A DNA stretch of 64,000 bases from an uncultured Pelagibacteraceae bacterium (GTDB taxonomy: Bacteria > Pseudomonadota > Alphaproteobacteria > Pelagibacterales > Pelagibacteraceae). A program made the position numbers and the translations under genes. The stretch covers positions 55,966-119,965 of the forward strand of contig CACGAM010000004.1 of assembly GCA_902571055.1 (NCBI GenBank), written 5' to 3'. This document shows, one piece after another, positions 1-8,911 of the stretch. The notes beneath the pieces are model-generated. The model was not told the DNA's origin. It was given only the letters and a program-made list of their open reading frames with translations, and ran no database searches. The stretch's first letter is position 1. Each line of letters begins with the position of its first letter.

Positions 1-2601
1 ATTTTCAATTGGTTCAACCTCTTCAATCCCTACAGATGTTTTTTTATTAAAATCAACTAAATCTCTTAAACTTATAGGTGGTAGGTTATAAATGCCTTTA
101 GCATATTTTTTATATGTTTCGTATGAGCCTGTTGCTACCGCACTTTGTAAAAGATGTATTAATTTCCCTTGATACTGATGTTTTTCACCATTTTTTCTAT
201 ATCTATAAATTCCACCAATTGGCAGAATATTTGCACCAGTTTGAAAAGCATCTTTATGAATTGATCTAATTTTTTTTTCTATTCCTGTTAATCCAATTCC
301 AGAAATTTTGGACATCATTCCAGGGAAATACTCATTAACTACAGTTCTACTTAAACCTACTGTTTCAAAGTTACACCCACCTCTATAAGAACTTAAAACT
401 GATATACCCATCTTAGACATTATTTTAAGCAGTCCAAGATTAACTGATTTAATATATCTAACTATACAATCTTCGAAACTTAAATTTTTGAATAATTTTT
501 TTTTAAATCTTTCATACAAACTATCAAAGGCTAAATATGGATTTACTGTGGTTGCACCAACACCTATTACGGTTGCAAAAGAATGTGTATCTAAACATTC
601 ACCTGATTGCACGTTTATTGAAACATACCCTCTAAGTCCCAATTTAACCAAATTTGTATGAATTGCACCAACGCTTAATAGAGTTGGTATAGGATATTTA
701 TCATCTGAAATATCTTTATCAGATATGACTATTTGCGTTATTCCTTGTCTAACAGCAATTTCAGTCTCTTTTTTAAGCCTATTTAAAGCGTCTTCGAGTG
801 TTTCTCCATTTTTAAAAGTGCAGTCGAAAATTTTATAATTGTTTCCAAAGTAAGTTATAAACTTTTGAAACTGCGAATTTGATAAGATTGGGCTGTTTAA
901 AACGTATATGTTTTCCTCTGTAAGATTATTAAAATCAAGAATATTTCCTAAATTACCAAATCGAGTTTTTAAACTCATAACTTTATTCTCTCTTAATGAG
1001 TCAATTGGAGGGTTAGTAACTTGACTAAAATTTTGTCTGAAGTAATGATATAAAGGTCTGTATTTATCTGAAAGGACTGCTAAAGGTGTATCATCTCCCA
1101 TTGATCCAGTTGCTTCTTTCGCATCTTCCGCCATTGGATGGAGAATTAGTTCTAAATCCTCTAAACTATATCCAAAAGTGTGCTGACGTTTTCTAAGCTC
1201 TACACCCTCATAATTATTATTTTCTTCTTCTATAGGAAACTTTTTATCTAGGTCAATTATTTGATTATTAAAATGTTTATACTCTTTCGCTAAATAATCT
1301 TTGATCTGGCTATTTGTAAATACTTTACCCTTTTCAATTCTAACACCTATTATCTCTCCAGGTCCCAATCTTCCTTTTCTTATGATTTTCTTTTCATTTA
1401 GATCAACCATACCGGTCTCAGATCCTGCAAATAAAAGTTTATCTCTAGTTATGGTAAATCTTAACGGTCTTAATCCATTTCTGTCTGATGCTGCAATTAC
1501 CCATTCGTTATCAGTGCCTGCTAATGCTGCTGGTCCATCCCAAGGCTCCATTGTGCTATTTAAAAAATTGAACAATTTTAATTGATTTTTTGGTAAGATT
1601 TTACTTTTCTTCGACCAAGCATCTGGTATCAACATTAGCTTGGTTAACGGTGCTGAGTGACCTGACATACTTAAAAGTTCAAATACGTTATCCAATGATG
1701 CTGAGTCTGAATTACCTTCAGGAATTACTGGTTTTAAATTTTCCATGTTTTCATAGTTTGAATCAAACATTTCTTCCTCGTGAACTTTCATCCAGTTTAC
1801 ATTTCCCTTTAATGTATTTATCTCACCATTATGTGCAATTGATCTGAAAGGTTGAGCTAGGTCCCAGCTTGGTGCTGTATTGGTTGAAAATCTTTGGTGA
1901 AATATTGCATATCTTGATATGAACCTTTCATCTTTTAGGTCTAGGTAAAAATCTGATAATGCTTCTGCTAAAAACATTCCTTTATAAATAATTGACTTTG
2001 AGCTGAAAGAACAAATATAAAAATTATTCAAATGTTTCTGACTACAGGACTTTTCTATTTTTCTTCTAGTCTCGTAGAGTTTTCTCTCTAAATTTTTACC
2101 TCTAATTTCTTTATCATTTGTTTTAAATAAAACTTGAGCTATTTCTGGTCTTGTTAGCTCGGCTTTTTCACCTAAAACTTTTGGATCTACTGGAACTTGC
2201 CTCCATCCATAGATGTAAAAATTATTTTTGGTTAATTCGCTCTCAACTATAGTTCTGCAGCTTTCCTGTGCAGAATAATCATTTCTTGGAAGAAATATCA
2301 TACCCACACAAACTTCATCTTCAGAATTATGTTCGTGGCCTGTGACCTCAATTTTTTCTACAAAAAAATCAGATGGTATTTCAATATGAATACCTGCACC
2401 ATCACCTGTTTTCCCATCCGCATCGACGGCTCCCCTGTGCCAAACAGCTTTCAGTGCTTGTATTCCGTATTCTACTACTTTTCTACTTTTTTTACCTTCG
2501 GTTGAAGCTACTAATCCAACACCACATGCGTCATGCTCCATTTTTTCTGAGTAGACATGGTTTTTCGTAAGTTTTTTTAAATTCTTATTTCTTAAATTCA
2601 T
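1..2601 (-). CDS. gltB: glutamate synthase (NADPH) large subunit, partial (C-terminus beyond window)
   Basis: Makes glutamate from glutamine and 2-oxoglutarate together with GltD. The ORF track misses it because it runs off the window edge. Reading the minus strand from the ATG at 2601 gives MNLRNKNLKKL..., then the glutaminase signature EKMEHDACGVGLVAS. The N-terminal nucleophile Cys is at about residue 26, so a 25-residue propeptide would be removed. HRGAVDADGKTGDGAGI follows, typical of the family. About 867 codons are present, covering the amidotransferase and central domains. The reading ends near LRDLVDFNKKTSVGIEEVEP, just before the FMN synthase domain, so roughly the last 600 residues are missing. 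The start overlaps the gltD stop by one base (TGATG), so the two are translationally coupled in the order gltD-gltB. Confidence 0.96.
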   Translation of the reverse strand, partial: MNLRNKNLKKLTKNHVYSEKMEHDACGVGLVASTEGKKSRKVVEYGIQALKAVWHRGAVDADGKTGDGAGIHIEIPSDFFVEKIEVTGHEHNSEDEVCVGMIFLPRNDYSAQESCRTIVESELTKNNFYIYGWRQVPVDPKVLGEKAELTRPEIAQVLFKTNDKEIRGKNLERKLYETRRKIEKSCSQKHLNNFYICSFSSKSIIYKGMFLAEALSDFYLDLKDERFISRYAIFHQRFSTNTAPSWDLAQPFRSIAHNGEINTLKGNVNWMKVHEEEMFDSNYENMENLKPVIPEGNSDSASLDNVFELLSMSGHSAPLTKLMLIPDAWSKKSKILPKNQLKLFNFLNSTMEPWDGPAALAGTDNEWVIAASDRNGLRPLRFTITRDKLLFAGSETGMVDLNEKKIIRKGRLGPGEIIGVRIEKGKVFTNSQIKDYLAKEYKHFNNQIIDLDKKFPIEEENNNYEGVELRKRQHTFGYSLEDLELILHPMAEDAKEATGSMGDDTPLAVLSDKYRPLYHYFRQNFSQVTNPPIDSLRENKVMSLKTRFGNLGNILDFNNLTEENIYVLNSPILSNSQFQKFITYFGNNYKIFDCTFKNGETLEDALNRLKKETEIAVRQGITQIVISDKDISDDKYPIPTLLSVGAIHTNLVKLGLRGYVSINVQSGECLDTHSFATVIGVGATTVNPYLAFDSLYERFKKKLFKNLSFEDCIVRYIKSVNLGLLKIMSKMGISVLSSYRGGCNFETVGLSRTVVNEYFPGMMSKISGIGLTGIEKKIRSIHKDAFQTGANILPIGGIYRYRKNGEKHQYQGKLIHLLQSAVATGSYETYKKYAKGIYNLPPISLRDLVDFNKKTSVGIEEVEPIEN

Positions 2602-4034
2602 CAAGCAACTTTTTTCTTTCTCTTTGAGTTTACATATTTAATGATTTGATCGGAAACATCTCTTCCATCTTTTATAGCCCAAACAACTAGAGATGCTCCT
2701 CTAACGATATCACCAGCAGCAAAAACCCCCGGCACTGAAGTTTCCATTGTTTCATAATCAATTTTAATTGTTCCCCACTTAGTAACTTTTAGTCTTTCCT
2801 CATTAAATAAATTTGGTAAATCTTCTGGATCAAAACCCAAAGACTTAATTACTAAATCAGCATTAATAATATAATTTGAGTCTTTAATTATTTCTGGTCT
2901 TCTCCTTCCGCTGTCATCAGGTTCTCCAAGATTAATTTTATTTACTTCAACGCTTTCAACTTTATTATTTCCATTAAATTTTGCTGGACTTGACAGCCAT
3001 ACAAATTCTATTCCTTCCTCCTCTGCATTTTGAACCTCTCTAGCTGACCCAGGCATATTCTCTTTATCTCGCCTATATAAACATTTTACAGATTTTGCCT
3101 CTTGTCTGATTGCCGTTCTTACACAATCCATTGCTGTATCGCCCCCTCCGATTACAACCACATTTTTTCCCTTGGCGTTTAAAGTACCGTTATCGAATAA
3201 TTCTACTTTATCTCCTAAGCCTTTTTTGTTTGAAGCAGTCAAAAATTCCATTGCTGGGAATATATTAGCTAAGTCGCTACCTGGTAAATTTATTTCTCTT
3301 GCTTTGTAAACACCAGTAGAAATTAAAATTGCGTCGTGCCTATCTCTTAAATCCTTTAATGAAGTGTCTTTACCTACTTCAAAATTATGAACAAACTTTA
3401 TTCCACTTTTTTCTAATAGTTGAGTCCTTCTTTGAACAACATATTTTTCAAGTTTAAAATTAGGTATACCATAAATTAAAAGTCCACCTGATCTGTCATA
3501 TCGGTCATAAATAGTTACTTGGAAATTTTGTTTTCTAAGTTCCTCTGCACAGGCTAGACCAGCAGGTCCAGCACCTATTATACCGATGCTTTCACTTCTT
3601 TCTTCTTTAACTTGAATTGGTTTAACCCAACCTTGCTCCCACGCATTCTCTGTAATGAATTTTTCTACTGAACCAATCGTTACAGTTCCATGACCTGATT
3701 GCTCTATAACACAGTTGCCCTCGCATAATCGATCTTGAGGACATATTCTCCCACAGACCTCGGGCATATTATTTGTACTTTGAGATAGCTGATATGCTTC
3801 CTCTAACCTACCCTCAGCAGTTAATTTTAGCCAATCAGGTATATTGTTGCTCAAAGGACAGTGAACCTGGCAAAAAGGTACACCACATTGAGAACACCTG
3901 CTTGATTGCTCTTTTGCTTTTGGCGAAATAAACTCTTTATAAATCTCATTAAAGTCGTCTTTTCGCTCCTTTACACCTCTTTTAGGTGGTGTTTGTTGAC
4001 CTAAATCCACAAATTTAAGCATTTTTTCCGACAT
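2601..4034 (-). CDS. gltD: glutamate synthase small subunit (NADPH-dependent)
   Basis: Electron-input subunit of glutamate synthase: it oxidises NADPH on FAD and passes electrons through Fe-S clusters to GltB. The N-terminus carries the cluster cysteines CSQCGVPFCQVHCPLSNNIP and CGRICPQDRLCEGNC. An FAD dinucleotide fold (IGIIGAGPAGLACAEELRK) and an NADPH fold (VVVIGGGDTAMDCVRTA) follow, and the C-terminal FAD motif VPGVFAAGDI is present. The track begins at a GTG (4052). I prefer the in-frame ATG at 4034 (MSEKMLKFVDLGQQTPPKR), or the next ATG at 4022, because family members start close to this motif. Length (477 aa) is normal. It leads the operon with gltB. Confidence 0.95.
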   Translation of the reverse strand: MSEKMLKFVDLGQQTPPKRGVKERKDDFNEIYKEFISPKAKEQSSRCSQCGVPFCQVHCPLSNNIPDWLKLTAEGRLEEAYQLSQSTNNMPEVCGRICPQDRLCEGNCVIEQSGHGTVTIGSVEKFITENAWEQGWVKPIQVKEERSESIGIIGAGPAGLACAEELRKQNFQVTIYDRYDRSGGLLIYGIPNFKLEKYVVQRRTQLLEKSGIKFVHNFEVGKDTSLKDLRDRHDAILISTGVYKAREINLPGSDLANIFPAMEFLTASNKKGLGDKVELFDNGTLNAKGKNVVVIGGGDTAMDCVRTAIRQEAKSVKCLYRRDKENMPGSAREVQNAEEEGIEFVWLSSPAKFNGNNKVESVEVNKINLGEPDDSGRRRPEIIKDSNYIINADLVIKSLGFDPEDLPNLFNEERLKVTKWGTIKIDYETMETSVPGVFAAGDIVRGASLVVWAIKDGRDVSDQIIKYVNSKRKKKVA

Positions 4035-4052
4035 AGTGAAGGACTCGTACAC

Positions 4053-4210
4053 TAAAACTAGTCACTCTGAAAGTTAAATAAGGACAATAGTACTGTCTTA
4101 TTATTTAAAAAAGTTAGCAATTTGAGCCATTTTTACAAATTGAGCATATTAGATATGCATTCATGGAATTGCTTTATTTTGATTTTATTTAGTTTTAGAA
4201 AAATAAATCA
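4053..4210. promoter_or_regulatory. divergent gltD / uppP control region with two inverted repeats
   Basis: A 158-bp gap between the minus-strand glt operon and plus-strand uppP. It holds a perfect 6+6 dyad GCATAT-TAG-ATATGC (4144-4158). It also holds a longer imperfect repeat, AATAAGGACA...TGTCTTATT (4077-4102), which would form a 9-bp stem with a 7-base loop and one bulged G in the glt leader. The first looks like a protein operator; the second could be an RNA hairpin or another operator. I could not assign a convincing -35/-10 pair for either gene, and no known riboswitch is recognised. Confidence 0.4.
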
Positions 4211-4978
4211 ATGACCTCTTATTATTTAGAAATTTTATTACTTTCCATTATCCAAGGCATATCAGAGTTTATTCCTGTAAGCTCATCTGCACATTTATTT
4301 TTATTTTCAAAAATTAAAGAGTCGAATTTTTCGTCTTTAGAAATTGATGTTAGTCTGCATTTAGGGTCCCTTATTGCAATTATAGTATATTTTTGGAAAG
4401 ACCTTTTAAATGTTTATAAAAGTAAAGAGTTATTGAACTTAATATTTTTTGGATCAATACCTTTGTTAATTGTCGGTTTCTTTTTTTATAGTTTTGGATT
4501 TATTGATCATGTTAGAAACTTAAAAGTAATTGCTTGGACAACTCTAATATTTGGTGTTCTTTTATATTTTTCTGATAAAAAAATTCAGAATAAAAATATT
4601 AAAAAAAATTTGAATCTAAAAAACATATTCTTAATTGGTTTTTTTCAAGCATTATCTATAATTCCAGGTGTGAGTAGATCGGGTATAATTATTACAGGTT
4701 GTAGATTTTCAAACTTTAATAGAGTTGATGCAGCAAAAATTTCTTTTTTTTTATCGATACCCGCATTAGCAGGTGCAAGTTTTTTAAGCTTGAATGATAT
4801 GCCAGATAAAACATTCGAATTTAATTTAGCAATATTCTTATCAATTTTATTTTCATTTATTTTTTCATATATGACAATAAAATTTTTACTTTACTATTTA
4901 AAAAAATTCTCCTTAAATATTTTTGTTTACTATAGATTAGTATTGTCTTTATTATTATTTATTATCGCGTACAGTTAG
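4211..4978 (+). CDS. uppP: undecaprenyl-diphosphatase (UppP/BacA)
   Basis: Integral membrane enzyme that dephosphorylates undecaprenyl diphosphate to recycle the lipid carrier for peptidoglycan synthesis. The two family signatures are present: QGISEFIPVSSSAH (residues 15-28, catalytic acidic/Ser-rich loop) and PGVSRSG (152-158, phosphate binding). Several hydrophobic segments fit the multi-pass topology, and 255 aa is near the usual 260-280. The ATG at 4211 overlaps the TGA of a 19-codon upstream reading frame that I regard as chance. It converges with the EamA transporter, and the two 3' ends overlap by 24 bp. Confidence 0.95.
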   Translation: MTSYYLEILLLSIIQGISEFIPVSSSAHLFLFSKIKESNFSSLEIDVSLHLGSLIAIIVYFWKDLLNVYKSKELLNLIFFGSIPLLIVGFFFYSFGFIDHVRNLKVIAWTTLIFGVLLYFSDKKIQNKNIKKNLNLKNIFLIGFFQALSIIPGVSRSGIIITGCRFSNFNRVDAAKISFFLSIPALAGASFLSLNDMPDKTFEFNLAIFLSILFSFIFSYMTIKFLLYYLKKFSLNIFVYYRLVLSLLLFIIAYS

Positions 4979-5860
4979 TTTTTTAAATGATGGTGTAATT
5001 TGGGATAGGATAACTGCGATTAGAATTATAAAGCAACCTAATATATTACTGAAATCTAACATTTGGTTAAGTATTATCCATCCTGCCAATGCTGCAAATA
5101 CTCCCTCTAAAGAGTAGATTATAGCAGCAGGGGCTTCCTCAATATTTTTTTGTGCATACATTTGCAAAGTAAAAGCAATTCCTCCAGACAGAAAACCAGC
5201 GTAAATAATCGAATAGTTTTCTAAAAGAATATTTGTCAAATTAATTTCTTCAAATAATAACGCAAATAAAAGTGAGTACATGCCAACCAATATTGCCTGT
5301 AATGCTGCAAAAAATATTGGAATATCAAATTTCTCCATAAATTTTCCTGCAAAGATTATATGCAATGCCCAAAATACTGAACATAATATTACTAAGCTGT
5401 CTCCAATCAAAATTTCTGAATTTGAAAAATCACTTAAGAAGTAAACACCAATAATACAAAGTAATATTGAAGGCCATATACTCCAATGTACTTTGATTTT
5501 GTAAATTATGAATAAAATTATTGGAACTAATGGAACATAGAAAACCGTAAAAAATGCTGCATTGGCTATGTTGGTGTACAATAAAGATGTTTGTTGAAGG
5601 TAAGTGCCAAAAAATAATGATAAACTCATCAAAAATAAATATTTAAAGAAAAGTTTTTTATCTAAATTTATATTTTCAATTATTTTTCCCCTTTCAACTA
5701 AAATGGCTATTGGTAAGACTGTTACAAATCCTACAAAAAACCTTGCTGCGTTAAAAGTTAATGGACCAATATTGTCCATTCCAGTATCTTGAGCAATAAA
5801 AGCTGTTCCCCAAATAAAAGTTGTGATTAAGGCGCAAATTAAGGATATCGATTTACTCAT
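4955..5860 (-). CDS. EamA-family (DMT superfamily) transporter
   Basis: Inner-membrane permease of the drug/metabolite transporter superfamily, with two EamA repeats of about five helices each (residues about 5-140 and 150-290). It opens with MSKSISLICALITTFIWGTAFIAQ, the typical first EamA helix with its conserved FIWGT. The second repeat starts near GDSLVILCSVFWALHIIFAGK. Family members export amino acids, metabolites or nucleotide sugars, and the sequence alone does not identify the substrate. It lies 8 bp downstream of the dioxygenase gene and is probably co-transcribed with it. Confidence 0.85.
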   Translation of the reverse strand: MSKSISLICALITTFIWGTAFIAQDTGMDNIGPLTFNAARFFVGFVTVLPIAILVERGKIIENINLDKKLFFKYLFLMSLSLFFGTYLQQTSLLYTNIANAAFFTVFYVPLVPIILFIIYKIKVHWSIWPSILLCIIGVYFLSDFSNSEILIGDSLVILCSVFWALHIIFAGKFMEKFDIPIFFAALQAILVGMYSLLFALLFEEINLTNILLENYSIIYAGFLSGGIAFTLQMYAQKNIEEAPAAIIYSLEGVFAALAGWIILNQMLDFSNILGCFIILIAVILSQITPSFKKLTVRDNK

Positions 5861-5868
5861 TTATAAGG

Positions 5869-6963
5869 TTAAATGATATTGTGTATTCTACATGAGCTGT
5901 CAAAATCTTCTTTATTAATATAACAGCCAGACATTTTTCTTTCCCCGCTAAATGATCCTCTGCCGTGAAGTATTCTCCAATTATTAAATATTAATAATTC
6001 CCCTGGGTTAAGCACGTGTCTCCACTGATATTCTTTATTATTTGCAATTAAATCAAATTCTTTTATAGCTTCATAAAATTTTTTAGTTTTATCTTCACTC
6101 AATTTAAATGGTGCACGGTCATAATTGTTAAAACTAACTTGAATTAGTTCATTATCGGTATTAACCCTAAATATAGGTCTTTTTGCTTTAAGGAAAACTC
6201 CATCTCCAATATATTGACCAGTGACTTCAATCTGGGTTAATAAATCATAAATTTCTTTTTTCTCTTTTTTGATTTTTTCCGCAATTTTAAAACCATCAAC
6301 CATTATAGATTCTCCTCCAGAAGCCTTGTAATGACAACACAGCAACAATTGAAGACCTGGAGCATCATTGCTGTAAGTAGAATCTGTGTGTGGTCTAAGC
6401 TCCTCTTGTGTGTATGCACTGTCTGCCTTATCCTCATTAGACTCAAAACTCCATAACCCACCAAAAATAGATTCTCTTACATAACCAATTTTTTTAGCTA
6501 TTTTTTCTACTGAGCTCATTTCAGTTTTACAATTTTGAATTACAGTAAATCCATAGTCGTATAATTTTTTTAGAAAAAGTTTGTAACCATCCTCTGAAAT
6601 GGCTTCATTAAAATCTGTGTATATATTTTGGTCTAGATCCTTATTTGTCCAAATTTTTAAATTTTGATATTTATTATTAGATTTTGTTAAATTGTTTAAA
6701 AAAAAATCAGCAGTATAATTTATACTTTTATTCAAATCGGACCAAAAAATATCAACGGAATGACCATTATCTTTTACCTCTGCTTTTTTAACATGTAAAT
6801 TTGTATCTAATTTTGCTGTAAATATTTTTCTTTGATGACTTCTCTTATCCCAGCTATTATCATCCTGAGCATGATCTCTTAGCCAAATATTCAAAAAAAT
6901 TTCTTCTTTATTAGAAAAAAAAATTTTTAGTTTATCAGGCAATATTTCCACATTTTTAATCAT
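5869..6963 (-). CDS. TauD/TfdA-family dioxygenase, gamma-butyrobetaine hydroxylase-like
   Basis: Predicted Fe(II)/2-oxoglutarate oxygenase. The facial triad is visible: H192-T-D194 in ELRPHTDSTYSND and H333 in WRILHGRGSF, with R342 (GERKMSG) as the probable 2-oxoglutarate anchor. The N-terminal about 90 residues (LPDKLKIFF...IWLRDHAQDD) match the DUF971-type domain that precedes the catalytic domain in gamma-butyrobetaine and trimethyllysine hydroxylases. The cysteines that bind zinc in that domain are absent here. Activity on a trimethylammonium compound is a family inference; the substrate is unknown. The gene lies upstream of the EamA exporter with an 8-bp gap. Confidence 0.82.
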   Translation of the reverse strand: MIKNVEILPDKLKIFFSNKEEIFLNIWLRDHAQDDNSWDKRSHQRKIFTAKLDTNLHVKKAEVKDNGHSVDIFWSDLNKSINYTADFFLNNLTKSNNKYQNLKIWTNKDLDQNIYTDFNEAISEDGYKLFLKKLYDYGFTVIQNCKTEMSSVEKIAKKIGYVRESIFGGLWSFESNEDKADSAYTQEELRPHTDSTYSNDAPGLQLLLCCHYKASGGESIMVDGFKIAEKIKKEKKEIYDLLTQIEVTGQYIGDGVFLKAKRPIFRVNTDNELIQVSFNNYDRAPFKLSEDKTKKFYEAIKEFDLIANNKEYQWRHVLNPGELLIFNNWRILHGRGSFSGERKMSGCYINKEDFDSSCRIHNII

Positions 6964-7035
6964 TTTTTATAAGTAATAATATTTCTACCACAATTGTATC
7001 TATTTTAGGACAAGTTTTAATATTTAAATATCTAT

Positions 7036-7140
7036 ATGTTTAAATTAATTATCAAAAAATTATTTAATGTTAATAAAAGTGATGACCTAGATGCCAGGGT
7101 TTGGATACAATATACTTTACTTAGAAAGAGATTTGATTAA
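7036..7140 (+). CDS. hypothetical 34-residue protein
   Basis: Short ORF too small for the track, in the 186-bp gap between the dioxygenase and thiolase genes. It reads MFKLIIKKLFNVNKSDDLDA... and ends LLRKRFD before TAA. The N-terminal half is basic and amphipathic, and the C-terminal half (ARVWIQYTLL) is less AT-driven than random gap sequence, which is why I list it. No clear Shine-Dalgarno is visible and I do not recognise the family. It could be spurious. Confidence 0.33.
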   Translation: MFKLIIKKLFNVNKSDDLDARVWIQYTLLRKRFD

Positions 7141-7149
7141 ATTTAAAAA

Positions 7150-8262
7150 TTAGTCTCTTTCGATACACATCGCAATACCCATTCCTCCACCAATACAAAG
7201 AGTTCCTAAACCTTTTTTTGCATTTCTTCTAATCATTTCATGAATTAAAGTAACAATTATTCTCGTACCAGAGGCTCCTATAGGATGGCCAAGAGCAATA
7301 GCTCCTCCATTTACATTTACAATTTCTTTTGGTATTTTTAGATCTTTAATAACTGCTAAACTTTGAGCTGCAAAAGCTTCGTTAGACTCGACTAAATCCA
7401 AATCTTTTATTTCCCAATTAGCTTTTTCAAGTGCTTTTTTTGCTGATGGTATAGGACCTGATCCCATTAATGCAGGATCAACACCGCAAGAAGCCCAGGA
7501 GACTATTTTTACTAAAGGATTTAATTTTCTTCTTTCTGATTCACTTCGCTGCATCATAATAACCCCTGCAGCACCATCATTAATTCCAGAAGAGTTTCCT
7601 GGGGTAACAGTTCCATTCTCCTTAAAAATTGTTTTTAATTTTGCCAAGCTGTCAGTTGTAACATCGGATCTTGGATGCTCATCTAAAACATCAAATTCGT
7701 CTAAAATTTCTTCCTTAAACTTATTATTTTTTATCGCTTCTTGTGCTTTAGCCTGAGATTCAAAAGCAAATTTATCTTGTTCTTTTCTCGAAATATTCCA
7801 TTTTTCTGCAACATTCTCAGCCGTAACACCCATATGATATTTGTTATAAACATCTATTAGTCCATCTTTAAGCATCACATCTTTATCACAATTTGTCATA
7901 CTCTCTTGACCGCCAGCAAGTACGATACTTGCGTCATTTAACTTTAAATTTTGATATGCGGAAACAATACTTCTTAATCCTGAACCACAAACTTGATTAA
8001 CGATATAAGCCGTTTTGTTTATAGGTATTTCAGCCTTGATTGCTGCTTGTCTTGCTGGATTTTGACCTGTATTACCTGTAAGTACTTGCCCCATTACAAC
8101 TTCATTTATATGCTCTGGAGAAATTTTGGATATTTTCAATAAATTTTTTATAACAGAGGCACCTAAATCGTGAGCTTGATAAGATGACAGACTACCTTTA
8201 TATTTGCCTATTGGTGTTCGTATAGCGTTAGTGATAACAATATCATTAAAATTTTTTGACAT
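7150..8262 (-). CDS. acetyl-CoA C-acetyltransferase (thiolase), shortened loop
   Basis: Condenses two acetyl-CoA to acetoacetyl-CoA or runs the reverse thiolysis. The catalytic residues are all there: nucleophile Cys92 in [10 protein letters not shown], His326 in GHPIGASG and Cys356 in LCIGGGMG. Similarity to biosynthetic thiolases is high along the C-terminal half ([18 protein letters not shown]). At 370 aa it is about 22 residues short. About 16 are missing between GGQESM and LKDGL, where tetrameric thiolases carry the tetramerisation loop, and about 9 more after EEILDEF. Both look like clean in-frame losses. With the nearby acetoacetyl-CoA synthetase it suggests acetoacetate or short-chain acyl metabolism. 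A relative such as BktB or an acyl-specific thiolase cannot be excluded. Confidence 0.9.
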   Translation of the reverse strand: MSKNFNDIVITNAIRTPIGKYKGSLSSYQAHDLGASVIKNLLKISKISPEHINEVVMGQVLTGNTGQNPARQAAIKAEIPINKTAYIVNQVCGSGLRSIVSAYQNLKLNDASIVLAGGQESMTNCDKDVMLKDGLIDVYNKYHMGVTAENVAEKWNISRKEQDKFAFESQAKAQEAIKNNKFKEEILDEFDVLDEHPRSDVTTDSLAKLKTIFKENGTVTPGNSSGINDGAAGVIMMQRSESERRKLNPLVKIVSWASCGVDPALMGSGPIPSAKKALEKANWEIKDLDLVESNEAFAAQSLAVIKDLKIPKEIVNVNGGAIALGHPIGASGTRIIVTLIHEMIRRNAKKGLGTLCIGGGMGIAMCIERD

Positions 8263-8328
8263 TTCAAATACAATAATTGCTAAATTAATAAATTACATTA
8301 AAAATATAAAGAATTTAAATATAAAAGT

Positions 8329-8405
8329 GCGCCTGTAGCTCAATTGGATAGAGCGCTTGGCTACGGACCAGGAGGTTCTGGGTTCGACTCCTAGCAGGCG
8401 CACCA
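8329..8405 (+). tRNA. tRNA-Arg (anticodon ACG)
   Basis: Full cloverleaf: acceptor stem GCGCCTG/CAGGCGC, D arm GCTC...GAGC, anticodon stem CTTGG/CCAGG around the loop CTACGGA (anticodon ACG, so A34 would be deaminated to inosine by TadA), and a T arm CTGGG-TTCGACT-CCTAG. The CCA end is encoded (8403-8405). The gene is 77 nt. It lies 95 bp before the thioesterase gene, and the ORF-track start for that gene falls inside the tRNA. Confidence 0.97.
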
Positions 8406-8500
8406 GGAAAGGAATCTATGAAAATATCTTTACAATCTTCTGTGATTTACTTTTTTTTAATTGTTGCAATAATATTAATTTTAATAACATTGATTATATA

Positions 8501-8911
8501 ATGAAGAAATTTGAAAATATAAGTACAAAACCTGGTTTTATGAAACATAACGGTGGGTTAATGTTTCGAAAAATTAACAAGAATAAATATCAATTTAAAA
8601 CTACCGTAAAAAAAATTCATTTAAATAGAGCAGGAATTACTCATGGAGGATTTCTTTCTGGAATTATAGATGCGGGCTCTGGTACAGCGGTACACAGAGC
8701 CTCAGGTAACAAACATGTCTGTGTAACAATATCTCTAGATATCAAATTTATAGGATCTAGTGAAAAAGGTGACAAAATCATTGGAGATGTAGAAATACAA
8801 AAAGTTACAAACTCTCTTATTTTTATGAGATGTAAATTATCTTCAAATAAAAAAATTTTAGCAATTGGCTCTGGTGTGTGGAAAAAAACTAGAAAAAACT
8901 TTATTAATTAA
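8501..8911 (+). CDS. PaaI-type hotdog-fold acyl-CoA thioesterase
   Basis: Predicted to hydrolyse an acyl-CoA thioester. The hotdog signature is NRAGITHGGFLSGIIDAGSG, that is HGG followed by the helix carrying the catalytic Asp and then GTA. The rest (VTISLDIKFIGSSEKGDKI...AIGSGVWKK) follows the PaaI/YbgC strand pattern, at 136 aa. The track starts it at 8357 inside tRNA-Arg, which is impossible for a distinct CDS. The ATG at 8501 (MKKFENISTKPGFMKHNGG) gives the normal family length. The substrate is not determinable. The next small ORF overlaps its stop (TAATG). Confidence 0.85.
   Translation: MKKFENISTKPGFMKHNGGLMFRKINKNKYQFKTTVKKIHLNRAGITHGGFLSGIIDAGSGTAVHRASGNKHVCVTISLDIKFIGSSEKGDKIIGDVEIQKVTNSLIFMRCKLSSNKKILAIGSGVWKKTRKNFIN

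Noticed and set aside
1301-2570. Three plus-strand ORFs (94, 85, 65 aa)
   Set aside because: They lie entirely inside gltB on the other strand, which is continuous with clear family motifs.
4155-4214. 19-codon ORF overlapping the uppP start (ATGA)
   Set aside because: Very short, covers a palindrome, AT-biased residues and no evidence beyond the overlap.
8357-8500. Long N-terminal extension of the thioesterase ORF
   Set aside because: It begins inside tRNA-Arg, and the family motif starts only after the ATG at 8501.
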